Below, in pieces: positions 33,857-41,513 of a stretch of 64,000 bases of DNA. Source of the stretch: Spirulina major PCC 6313 (GTDB taxonomy: Bacteria > Cyanobacteriota > Cyanobacteriia > Cyanobacteriales > Spirulinaceae); assembly GCF_001890765.1 (NCBI RefSeq), contig NZ_KV878783.1:2501828-2565827 (forward strand). Direction: 5' to 3'. Position 1 is the first letter of the stretch. Each line of letters begins with the position of its first letter. The notes under the pieces are model-generated. The model made no database searches and had not been told where the DNA came from. It saw only the letters and a list, made by a program, of their open reading frames with translations. The translations under genes were made by a program, and so were the position numbers.

Positions 33857-33932
33857 GTGAGCCTCTGGCTCACGATGCGAAACCAATCACTGAGATCACG
33901 ATGCGCTAGTGGGTAGCGAGCTAGAAACTCGC
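33857..33932. repeat. Pair of palindromes shared with 15861-15913
   Basis: GTGAGCC-TCT-GGCTCAC at 33857-33873 and GCGAG-CTAGAAA-CTCGC at 33916-33932. The same two palindromes occur in the same order after the secreted-protein gene at 15.8 kb, with a different spacer. Confidence 0.7.
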
Positions 33933-33952
33933 ACTCCAACAAGATCAAGGCA

Positions 33953-34411
33953 TTAGCCGGGTTCGATCGCTTCACAGGCTCCGATGCTCACCCATTCACT
34001 GCTGCCGTCTTCAAAGTACTCCTTTTTCCAGATGGGGGCATTGTGCTTCAGGGTGTCGATCGCATATTGACAGGCGGCAAAGGCTTCGCCACGATGGGGG
34101 CAACTGACCGCCACGAGGACGCTGATATCGCCAATGCTGAGGCGGCCGGTGCGGTGCTGGATGATGATGCGATTGGTGTCGGGCCATTGTTGGCGAATCG
34201 TGACGGTAATGGCGGCAAACACGGCGATCGCCATCGGCTCATAGGCTTGATATTCTAAGTAATCCACCGGGCGGCCGTCGGTTTGCGATCGCACCGTGCC
34301 ACTCATCACCACCACGGCCCCACTAGCCGGATCATCCGCCTGGTTGTACACCGTCTCTAAGGCCAAGGGTGCAAAGGTGACAGAAACGCGATCGCGCGGA
34401 TCACAATCCAT
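33953..34411 (-). CDS. moaE: Molybdopterin synthase large subunit
   Basis: 152 residues from the ATG at 34411; the frame is open to 34474 but the MoaE fold begins with VSVTFAPLALETVYN. MoaE with MoaD inserts sulphur into precursor Z to make molybdopterin. Diagnostic: YLEYQAYEPMA, HRTGRLSIGDISVLVAVSCPHRGEAF, YAIDTLKHNAPIWKKE with the active-site lysines. No moaD adjacent, as usual in cyanobacteria. Cytosolic. Confidence 0.94.
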   Translation of the reverse strand: MDCDPRDRVSVTFAPLALETVYNQADDPASGAVVVMSGTVRSQTDGRPVDYLEYQAYEPMAIAVFAAITVTIRQQWPDTNRIIIQHRTGRLSIGDISVLVAVSCPHRGEAFAACQYAIDTLKHNAPIWKKEYFEDGSSEWVSIGACEAIEPG

Positions 34412-34474
34412 TCCATGCACGGGGTAAACTAAACCAGGCACCATCCTGAAATTTTTGTTAAAAACATCCCTCAC

Positions 34475-34787
34475 ACTATAAATTAAATGAAATTAAATAT
34501 CATGGCAGTATTCGTACTGAGTCTTCCAGTTCGTCAGACCAGCCCCTTCGGCTTGCTCACAAACACCCGATAAAATACTTGTGTTTATCAATCCCCGTCA
34601 CATCACAGCTTGTCTTCCCCGTTCCGTTCAGCCGCTGATGGTTGTGAAAATCATCGCTTGCGGGTTGAGGAGGTTACATCATCACCGGGCTTTCAATCCA
34701 TGCCGCCTGTGACTGTGATGGGTAAACTCCGGCACTGTCGGTGAAGTGGGAATCAATGTCAATCCACCCTACGGTTGATGTCAGGTT
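34475..34787. other. Intergenic, no gene
   Basis: 313 nt between moaE and the pseudokinase gene. No promoter, terminator or repeat could be supported. The stretch GTGAAGTGGGAATC at about 34740 resembles sequence often found at the 3' end of TnpB elements, so a decayed element is possible. Confidence 0.4.
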
Positions 34788-35774
34788 ATGACCTCTTTAA
34801 ATCAACGCTATAGCATTGTCCGAACTCTAGGTCATTCGCTCCAGGGTCTTTGTGCATCTACGCTGGCGAATGATCAAATCACCGGGAATCTGGTGGTGAT
34901 CAAGGACTTTAAGATTCCAGAACATCAGCAGGGTGAACAGTGGTTTACCCGCTATCAACAGGTGTGCGATCGCTTTCAATCGGTTCATAGTCGCCGGATT
35001 GTGAAATATCTCCACACCCACAAAACCGGCACGGGTTTTTCCCTGATCCGCGACTACATCCCATCAAGTGCGTTGGATCTGGCCCCACAACTGTCCCTCC
35101 GCGAAATCCAAAAAATCGCCACTAACGTCCTCGATACCCTGATTCATCTCCAGCAGCGCGATGACGGCTGTGTCCATGCCAACCTCAAGCCCTCGAATAT
35201 TTTCGTTGATGAAAATTTCACCACACAGTTAACAGATTTTGGGTCGCCATTGATGACCACCGCCCCAATGCCCCCCAATGACTTACAAAATTTGGGCAGC
35301 ACATTACTGAGCCTCCTCAACCGCGATCCCCACAGTCAAAAACGATTAACCACCGATGACGTGACGGCGGCGCGGCTCTCGGATTCCCTCAGCACCACCC
35401 TGCCGCCCCAGTTCCAGGAATGGCTCCAAACGTTGCTCAACCATGACCCCAACTATCATGACTATTCCCTCCATCAAGCCAAAACAGATTTAGAGGGGTT
35501 ACAGTGGAATATCCGCACTGCAATGAGTCATCAGGATGCCGCCCCTGGATTGTTGCAACGACGGCTTTTTGGACGGGTGCAACAGTGGTTGACTCAGGTG
35601 CGATCGCGCCCCGCTAACCCCGATGGGATCTTGACCCGGTTAGGAGAACCCCATTGGACAGAGGCCGATTTTCAGCAACTCTTGAAGGAACTAGGGGAAG
35701 CAGGCTATGGTTGGCTTGACCCTGACCAGGTGCGGCATCAGCTAGAGCTTATGAAACAACGACGAAACCTCTAA
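34788..35774 (+). CDS. Protein-kinase-like protein with altered catalytic loop (probable pseudokinase)
   Basis: 328 residues. Residues about 8-240 follow the Hanks kinase fold: K39 in VVIKDF, a catalytic loop reading HANLKPSNIF (130-139) where HRD is expected, so the catalytic aspartate is N132, and DFG intact at 150-152. The glycine loop is poor (LGHSLQG). Loss of the aspartate predicts no phosphotransfer, with ATP binding still possible. The C-terminal part (about 270-328) is helical with no domain recognised. A cNMP-binding protein follows 60 nt downstream on the same strand and may work with it. Confidence 0.82.
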   Translation: MTSLNQRYSIVRTLGHSLQGLCASTLANDQITGNLVVIKDFKIPEHQQGEQWFTRYQQVCDRFQSVHSRRIVKYLHTHKTGTGFSLIRDYIPSSALDLAPQLSLREIQKIATNVLDTLIHLQQRDDGCVHANLKPSNIFVDENFTTQLTDFGSPLMTTAPMPPNDLQNLGSTLLSLLNRDPHSQKRLTTDDVTAARLSDSLSTTLPPQFQEWLQTLLNHDPNYHDYSLHQAKTDLEGLQWNIRTAMSHQDAAPGLLQRRLFGRVQQWLTQVRSRPANPDGILTRLGEPHWTEADFQQLLKELGEAGYGWLDPDQVRHQLELMKQRRNL

Positions 35775-35832
35775 AGGGTCGGGGTGAATCGGTGCGTCGC
35801 TTTGTCCTTTCAGAATGTGTAGGTTGAACAGT

Positions 35833-36522
35833 ATGGAACCACCCAAGATTGGCGAAATTTTGCAACAGGAGTCTACGATTGTCCAGCAGATGATCCTGCG
35901 GCCGTTAGCCGCCGGCGAGGTGCTGTTTCGACGGGGGGATCTCGGCACGGCGTTTTATGTGATCCAATCCGGACGAGTGCGAATCTCGACGGTGGATCGT
36001 CAAGGACAGGATATTATTCTCAATACGATGGAAGCGGGGGAGAGTTTTGGGGAATTGGCGTTAATTGATCAGCTACCCCGGACGGCCACGGCGATCGCGA
36101 TGGAACCCAGCACGGTGCTGCAATTGGAGCGCGATTGCTTTTTACAAGCCATCTATGATTCGCCACTGTTGATGCAGTGGGTGTTGCAGTTGATGGGCGA
36201 TCGCGCTCGTCACATGACGGAATATATTGAACACCTGGGCTATTGGGCGAACCAAATGATCGAAGGGAGCTATCGCCAAGCCTTGACGACCATTGAATCG
36301 GTGACCACCCATACCGACGAGCGGGCCTTGATCGCTGCGTCGGATTCGTTGGCGAAGGTGACCGAGGCGGTGCAGTCGCGGGAAGAATTATTACGCCAAC
36401 AGATGCAGCAGCCATTGGTGACGATTGATCCCGTCAAGCGCGATCGCGACGTGCGCCAAATCACCGACACCCCCTATTTCCAAGAATTGCTCACCCTCTC
36501 GCGCCAGCTACGGCGGGCTTGA
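35833..36522 (+). CDS. Cyclic-nucleotide-binding-domain protein
   Basis: 229 residues from the ATG at 35833 (MEPPKIGEIL); an earlier ATG at 35815 is possible. Residues about 25-130 are a cNMP-binding fold: LAAGEVLFRRGDLGTAFYVIQSGRV and the phosphate cassette FGELALIDQLPRTATA, whose glutamate and arginine fit real cNMP binding. No helix-turn-helix follows; the C-terminal 90 residues are helical. So it is a sensor without DNA-binding part. It lies between the pseudokinase gene and a DUF58 gene; the latter starts 24 nt downstream, suggesting one transcript. Confidence 0.87.
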   Translation: MEPPKIGEILQQESTIVQQMILRPLAAGEVLFRRGDLGTAFYVIQSGRVRISTVDRQGQDIILNTMEAGESFGELALIDQLPRTATAIAMEPSTVLQLERDCFLQAIYDSPLLMQWVLQLMGDRARHMTEYIEHLGYWANQMIEGSYRQALTTIESVTTHTDERALIAASDSLAKVTEAVQSREELLRQQMQQPLVTIDPVKRDRDVRQITDTPYFQELLTLSRQLRRA

Positions 36523-36546
36523 GGCAATGGCGCAGGAGGGCCGACG

Positions 36547-37857
36547 ATGATCATTCCCAGTCTGCGGAGTTACGGCCTCTTCGGGCTGGGGGCGATCGCA
36601 GTGGTGGCCTTGGCCCAACGGTTTCCCGTTGACCAGGTAACAGCCGTGATGCTCCTCTATGACCTGGGGTTGCTGGTGCTGATGGGCATGGATGGGAATC
36701 GGGCACGACGACAGCGGGCGACTTTGGCGCGGCTCCCGCTGGGGCGGCTTGCGGTGGGGCGAGATAATCCCGTGACGATGACCGTGACGGCGGGCAACTT
36801 TCCCGCCCGGTTGAGGGTCTGCGATCGCCCCCCATCGACCTTTCCCGTTTCAACGCGACAGTTTCACCTCGACCTCGCCCCCCACGCTCACCAAGAACTC
36901 ACCTACATGATCCGCCCCGATCGGCGCGGGGTTGTGCCCTGGGGCAATCTCCAAGGCCGCCAGGTGGGTCCCTGGGGCTTGGCGGCGTGGGATTGGCAAG
37001 AATCAGCGGCGACGGAGGTGGCGGTGTATCCGGACTTGATCGGGTTGCGATCGCTCTCGATTCGCCTCGCGTTGCAAAATACCGGCACATTTCGCCAAGC
37101 CCGCACCCTCGGTCAAGGTACGGAATTTCAAGAACTACGGGAGTACCGCACCGGGGACGATCTGCGCTTGATTGATTGGAAGGCAACGGCGCGGCGATCG
37201 CAGCCCCTCGTGCGCGTGTTAGAACCCGAACGCGAGCAAACCCTGATCATTCTTCTCGATCAAGGCCGGTTAATGACCGCCCAAGTCCAAGGGTTACAGC
37301 GGTTTGATTGGGGGATGAATGCGGCGCTCGCCTTGGCCATGGCGGGGCTGAGTCGGGGCGATCGCGTCGGCATCGGGGTCTTTGATAAAACCCTCAACAC
37401 CTGGCTCCCCCCCGAATGCGGCAACCACCGCCTCGCCCCCCTGATCGAACGCCTCACCCCGTTGCAACCCACCTTCACCGAACCGGACTACTTCGGCACG
37501 GTTCAACAGATCATCCGCCACCAAAGCCGCCGCGCCCTGATCGTCCTCCTCACGGACATCATCGATCGCACCGCCTCCGCCGAACTCCTCGCCGCCCTCA
37601 CCCGCCTCACCCCCCGCTATCTCCCCTTCTGCGTCACCCTCCGCGATCCCCAAGTAGACCGCTGCGCCCACCAAACCGCCACCACCCTCCCCGCCGCCTA
37701 CGAGCAAGCGATCGCCCTCGACCTCCTCGCCCAACGCCAAGCCGTCTTCGCCACCCTCAAGCAACAGGGTGTCCTCGTCCTTGATGCCCCCGCCGATCGC
37801 ATTACTGAACCCCTGATCGACCAATACCTCCGCCTCAAAACCCGCAGCCGCCTCTAG
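36547..37857 (+). CDS. DUF58 domain protein
   Basis: 436 residues. Two hydrophobic segments lie near the N-terminus (about 8-50), and the DUF58 signature FQELREYRTGDDLRLIDWKATARR occurs around residues 196-219, followed by a von Willebrand A-like fold (TLIILLDQGRLM, RALIVLLTDIID). DUF58 proteins usually work with a MoxR AAA ATPase as chaperones; none is adjacent. Third gene of the run from 34788. Confidence 0.88.
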   Translation: MIIPSLRSYGLFGLGAIAVVALAQRFPVDQVTAVMLLYDLGLLVLMGMDGNRARRQRATLARLPLGRLAVGRDNPVTMTVTAGNFPARLRVCDRPPSTFPVSTRQFHLDLAPHAHQELTYMIRPDRRGVVPWGNLQGRQVGPWGLAAWDWQESAATEVAVYPDLIGLRSLSIRLALQNTGTFRQARTLGQGTEFQELREYRTGDDLRLIDWKATARRSQPLVRVLEPEREQTLIILLDQGRLMTAQVQGLQRFDWGMNAALALAMAGLSRGDRVGIGVFDKTLNTWLPPECGNHRLAPLIERLTPLQPTFTEPDYFGTVQQIIRHQSRRALIVLLTDIIDRTASAELLAALTRLTPRYLPFCVTLRDPQVDRCAHQTATTLPAAYEQAIALDLLAQRQAVFATLKQQGVLVLDAPADRITEPLIDQYLRLKTRSRL

Positions 37858-37888
37858 TACCATGACATTGAGCTTTAGACTCATTCCG

Positions 37889-37937
37889 AACCCGTTTTAA
37901 CGGGTTGACGCTATGAGCCAAGAACTTTAGTTCTTGG
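37889..37937. repeat. Two short palindromes
   Basis: AACCCGTTTTAACGGGTT at 37889-37906 and CCAAGAACTTTAGTTCTTGG at 37918-37937. They lie between the DUF58 gene and the next gene on the same strand; they may act as terminators or be dispersed repeats. Confidence 0.6.
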
Positions 37938-38090
37938 CGGTAGTGGGCTTCCTCGCGATCTTGCGGTAGTTCAGACCAGCAAGGCAAACTGGCTGAAAGG
38001 GGATGGGTAATGTCCCGCGATGGGGTACAAGGAAACCATGCTGCGATCGCTAGACGGTTGCAGCGATGTCATTTGATTGGAGGATTTCCC

Positions 38091-38690
38091 ATGGCTACAA
38101 CCCCAGCTTCCTGGCGATTTTGGCTGCCATTAGCGGCGCAAATGGCGTTAATTATTGGCCTGCCAAGCCAGGCGATTTTAACCTATGTTGCCGGGGAAAC
38201 AGTAATGCTTCAAACCGTGCCCGTTGATCCCTACGATCTCTTGCGGGGCTATTCCCAAACCCTGAGCTACCAAATTTCTAATCTGGATCAGTTGCGGACG
38301 TTGCCGGGGTGGAATGCGGTGTATCAAGCCCAGGAACAACAGCCCGATCGCGCCGTCTCCTTTTATCTCACTCTCACCTCTCCCGTTGAACCGTCCACCA
38401 CGGAACGCCCCGCCCCCTGGCAGCCCGTGGCCATTGGCCTCACGCCCCCGGAGGATCTCAACGCGGATGAGGTGACGTTACAAGGGGTGTTGCAGTACAA
38501 CCAAGTGACCTATGGCCTGGAACGGTACTATATGCCCGAAGATCAGCGCGATCGCATCAACGACGAAATCGCCGATCTCAATCGTCGTTTTGGCAACAAT
38601 CCGCCGATGGGGGTAGAAATTCGGGTGCGGGAAAAGGGGGCATCCGTACCGGTGACGCTCTGGGTGGGCGATCGCGCCTATCGCTTCTAA
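38091..38690 (+). CDS. GDYXXLXY-type membrane-anchored protein
   Basis: 199 residues from the ATG at 38091, which has GGAGG seven bases upstream; the frame is open to 38010. One N-terminal membrane segment (about 8-35), then the motif YDLLRGYSQTLSYQI in the place of GDYxxLxY. The rest should lie outside the cytoplasm. The family is widespread and uncharacterised. Convergent with the histidine kinase gene. Confidence 0.82.
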   Translation: MATTPASWRFWLPLAAQMALIIGLPSQAILTYVAGETVMLQTVPVDPYDLLRGYSQTLSYQISNLDQLRTLPGWNAVYQAQEQQPDRAVSFYLTLTSPVEPSTTERPAPWQPVAIGLTPPEDLNADEVTLQGVLQYNQVTYGLERYYMPEDQRDRINDEIADLNRRFGNNPPMGVEIRVREKGASVPVTLWVGDRAYRF

Positions 38691-38725
38691 TCTCGGCGCA
38701 ACTCTCCACCGCAAAACCGCAACAG

Positions 38726-39820
38726 CTAGGCAACAGGGAGGCAAAACTTAAAGGTGCTGCCCCGGTCTAGCTCGCTTTCGACTTCAATCTGGCCGTTTTG
38801 GAGTTCCACCAGACGGCGGGTAATCGCCAACCCGATCCCCGTGCCGCCAGAGTGGAGCGATCGCGATCGATCCGCCCGCCAAAACCGTTCAAACACATAG
38901 GGCAAATCCGCCGCCGCAATCCCCACCCCCGTATCAATCACCGCCACCCAGACGCACTTATCCGCCCCCCAAGCTTTGAGCGTAATCTCGCCTGCTTCTG
39001 TATAGCGCAGCGCATTCCCCACCAAATTCATCACCACCTGTTCCGTGCGATCGAAATCCGCCCACACCATCGGCAAGTCCACCGGGCAATCCAACCGCAA
39101 CCGAGGATTATCATCAATCAACTGATCTTGAAACCGTTCCACCATCCCCCGCAACAACGGCAACAACTCCACCCGTTGCAGTTGAATCGGCAAATAGCCC
39201 GCCTCCGCCTTCGATAGTTCCTGTAAATCGTGGGTTAAGCGTTCAAGACGTTTCGTTTCTCGTACCAAACGCAGATAAAGTTCCGGCGACGGTTCTAGCC
39301 CCCCATCAGAGAGTTCTTCTAGATAACCGCGCATCACCGTTAAGGGCGTGCGCAACTCATGGGTCAAGTCGCCAATCAGTTCCCGGCGGCGTTTTTCCAC
39401 CCCCTCTAAACTGTTGGCCATCCGGTTAAAACTTTGGGCCAGTTCATTTAATTCGGGGATTTCTGTCGTCGGCATTCGTTCTTGGAGTTGGCCCGATGCA
39501 AATTTTTGCGTGATGGTCGCCATGGTTCCGAGGGGTTGGGTGATGCGCTGGGAGAGCCACAAACTCAGGCCGCCCGCCGTCGTGCCGCCAATGATCACCG
39601 ACCAGAGGCTGCTGCTATTCCAGGCACTTTCAAACCCGTCGATTAAATAGGTACGCGCCGATCGCACCGTCACTAAACCCCGTTGCTCCAACTGCTCCAA
39701 GCGCAACACAAAAAAACGGGGCGAGGAAAATTTAGCAATCAACGTGAACGTCCCTAGCCCCACCACCATCACCAAGAGATGGGAGAGCAGCAGCCGGGTA
39801 CTGAGCCTAAATCGTGCCAT
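38726..39820 (-). CDS. Sensor histidine kinase
   Basis: 364 residues. Membrane segments at about 9-29 and 71-90 bracket a short periplasmic loop; HAMP at about 92-140; HisKA with H154 in DLTHELRTPL; HATPase with VVMNLVGNALRYTEAG, DTGVGI and GGTGIGLAI. It is a classical transmembrane kinase that phosphorylates an OmpR-type regulator. No regulator is adjacent; one of that class is at 61798, far off. Stimulus unknown. Confidence 0.94.
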   Translation of the reverse strand: MARFRLSTRLLLSHLLVMVVGLGTFTLIAKFSSPRFFVLRLEQLEQRGLVTVRSARTYLIDGFESAWNSSSLWSVIIGGTTAGGLSLWLSQRITQPLGTMATITQKFASGQLQERMPTTEIPELNELAQSFNRMANSLEGVEKRRRELIGDLTHELRTPLTVMRGYLEELSDGGLEPSPELYLRLVRETKRLERLTHDLQELSKAEAGYLPIQLQRVELLPLLRGMVERFQDQLIDDNPRLRLDCPVDLPMVWADFDRTEQVVMNLVGNALRYTEAGEITLKAWGADKCVWVAVIDTGVGIAAADLPYVFERFWRADRSRSLHSGGTGIGLAITRRLVELQNGQIEVESELDRGSTFKFCLPVA

Positions 39821-39884
39821 TGTCGTGGAACTCCATCGCGTGCCGCTTCGTCAGAACTACCCAACCCCTACAGTAACGCTTCCC

Positions 39885-40529
39885 ATGATCTCATTCACCT
39901 GGCGCAACACCACCGCAACCCTTCTCACCGCAACATTGAGCGTGGGCGGCCTCTTGCCCCTTCTAGATTCGGCAACGGCGCAACGGTTGCCGGATATTTC
40001 GCGGGCCACGATTCCGGCGGGGACAACCTTGCCGATGGATTCCGCTGATCCGGAAACAGAGAAAATTTTATTGACGATGGATGAGGAAGAACCCTTACCC
40101 TATACTCTGGTGCTGTCGTCGAATGTGCGCGATCGCAATGATCGGATTCTCCTCGCCAAGGGAACGGTGATCGAAGGCTATGTGGAAGTGACAGAGGATG
40201 AAGGGGCACGGTTTATCGGTCAAGAAATTCTCGTGGGCCCCAATCGCCTCGTGCTCGATGGCAATTCTGACTATGTCACCACCACGGAAACGGTCAAAAA
40301 AGGAGCCGATGGGGATGACATTCTCCGGGGGGCTGCGATCGGGGCGGCAGCCGCTTCGGTGTTGTCCGTGCTGACGGGTGATAATTCGATTTCCATCGGT
40401 GAAATTTTGGGCGGTGCTGGGGCTGGGGCGCTGGGCGGCTTGCTTTTAGGTCGCAAGTCCGTGACGTTCTATTCGGTTGATCCCAATGAAGATTTAGATG
40501 TGACGCTCACCAATGATTTAGCGTTGTAA
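39885..40529 (+). CDS. Secreted protein with glycine-rich hydrophobic hairpin
   Basis: 214 residues from the ATG at 39885; the frame is open to 39744 but overlaps the kinase gene. Signal peptide ends near SATAQ. The middle (LSSNVRDRNDRILLAKGTVIEGYVEV) is beta-rich and resembles TrbI/VirB10-like pieces; the part around 155-195 (GAAIGAAAASVLSVL, GGAGAGALGGLLLG) could insert in a membrane. Function unknown. A strong terminator follows. Confidence 0.7.
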   Translation: MISFTWRNTTATLLTATLSVGGLLPLLDSATAQRLPDISRATIPAGTTLPMDSADPETEKILLTMDEEEPLPYTLVLSSNVRDRNDRILLAKGTVIEGYVEVTEDEGARFIGQEILVGPNRLVLDGNSDYVTTTETVKKGADGDDILRGAAIGAAAASVLSVLTGDNSISIGEILGGAGAGALGGLLLGRKSVTFYSVDPNEDLDVTLTNDLAL

Positions 40530-40555
40530 GTCTTGCTCTCTGGGGTTCGTTCATC

Positions 40556-40592
40556 CTGCACTGGAGTTGTTGCCAATTCCAGTGCAGTTTTT
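40556..40592 (+). terminator. Rho-independent terminator
   Basis: CTGCACTGGA (40556-40565), loop, TCCAGTGCAG (40578-40587), then TTTTT. Follows the gene at 39885. Confidence 0.85.
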
Positions 40593-40621
40593 CTCTGGGG
40601 TCAGAGTCTCTAGAGGTTTTC

Positions 40622-40837
40622 CTACCGCAAGCCGAGCCAGGTGAAGAAGTCTTGGTGGGTGATGATTTCGAGGAGCATCAGGGCGGCGAAGCCAATCATG
40701 GCGAAACGACCATTGATCTTTTCGGCATAGAGGTTAAAGCCGAAACTGGGGAGGGGTTCGTTGGGAGTTTCGGGGTTTTGGGGTGTGGTTTCAGGCTCGT
40801 GGGGGGATGTTTCGGGGGCATTGGGTTCGGAGGTCAT
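40622..40837 (-). CDS. High-light-inducible protein (single-helix Chl-binding)
   Basis: 71 residues from the ATG at 40837; an earlier ATG at 40894 would add 19 residues. The acidic, proline-rich N-terminus is followed by FGFNLYAEKINGRFAMIGFAALMLLEI, the chlorophyll-binding helix of HLIPs with the ExxNGR motif. These proteins protect photosystems and help deliver chlorophyll. Thylakoid membrane. No partner gene nearby. Confidence 0.93.
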   Translation of the reverse strand: MTSEPNAPETSPHEPETTPQNPETPNEPLPSFGFNLYAEKINGRFAMIGFAALMLLEIITHQDFFTWLGLR

Positions 40838-40905
40838 GGCAAAAATTGAGACGATATCGCTTTTAGTGTACGGGTCGAGGGCGATCGCTGTCATGTTCTT
40901 TCGGG

Positions 40906-41223
40906 TTAGCGGCTACCGGCTGCCCGCCGACAATCGCGAATCATGGCCACAATTGTTTCCGGGAGGGGGCTGCCTTGTTCAACGCGGCGATAGATGGTTC
41001 GGTATTCTTCGTAGTTGTATTGTTGGGTGATGCGGCGATAGGTACATTCACAGACCGCCCGCACCTCAGCCCCCCGACCATAGGCACAGCTATTGATGAA
41101 GCTACTCCGCTCTTGAACTGGGTAGGATGACGCATTGGAGACGGTTTGAGCCTGAGAGAGGGTCGGGAGTGCGATCGCGATCGCACTCATCAAGGTTACA
41201 AGGAAAAAAGTAGGGCGTTTCAT
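40906..41223 (-). CDS. Small secreted cysteine-containing protein
   Basis: 105 residues from MKRPTFFLVTLMSAIAIALP; an ATG 10 codons upstream is possible. Signal peptide ends near SQAQ. The mature part has four cysteines (SCAYG, VCECTYRR, RDCRR), probably in disulphides, and a helical body. No family recognised. Confidence 0.68.
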   Translation of the reverse strand: MKRPTFFLVTLMSAIAIALPTLSQAQTVSNASSYPVQERSSFINSCAYGRGAEVRAVCECTYRRITQQYNYEEYRTIYRRVEQGSPLPETIVAMIRDCRRAAGSR

Positions 41224-41409
41224 AGGAAAATCACAGCAGTCACGAAACAACACTCGGTATCTTCTTTGACGTAGAAAAATGGATCGGGTTCACAGTCCAC
41301 GCCATTCGTATCCACAGCAGGTACCGTATTTTTTGCTTCTTCACACCACCATCAAGCGCATCGGGACATCCAGTTTCAGCAGATTGACCGAGCTTCCTTG
41401 ATCTTAACA

Positions 41410-41435
41410 AGCGATTCTCCGGATGGAGAATCGCT
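41410..41435. terminator. Hairpin after cphA
   Basis: AGCGATTCTCC, loop GGAT, GGAGAATCGCT: a perfect 11-bp stem, about 80 nt after the cphA stop on the minus strand, followed there by TTGTT only. Probable terminator or 3' stabiliser. Confidence 0.6.
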
Positions 41436-41513
41436 CAATGGTGTGATAACCGGAGGTTTTACCCAGGAAAATCCCCATGCGATCGCTCCTAATTTGTGAT
41501 GCAGCGGCGGATC

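Noticed and set aside
37294..37884. 196-codon open frame opposite the DUF58 gene
   Set aside because: Gly/Glu-rich shadow of a G/C-rich gene; DUF58 motifs fix the plus strand.
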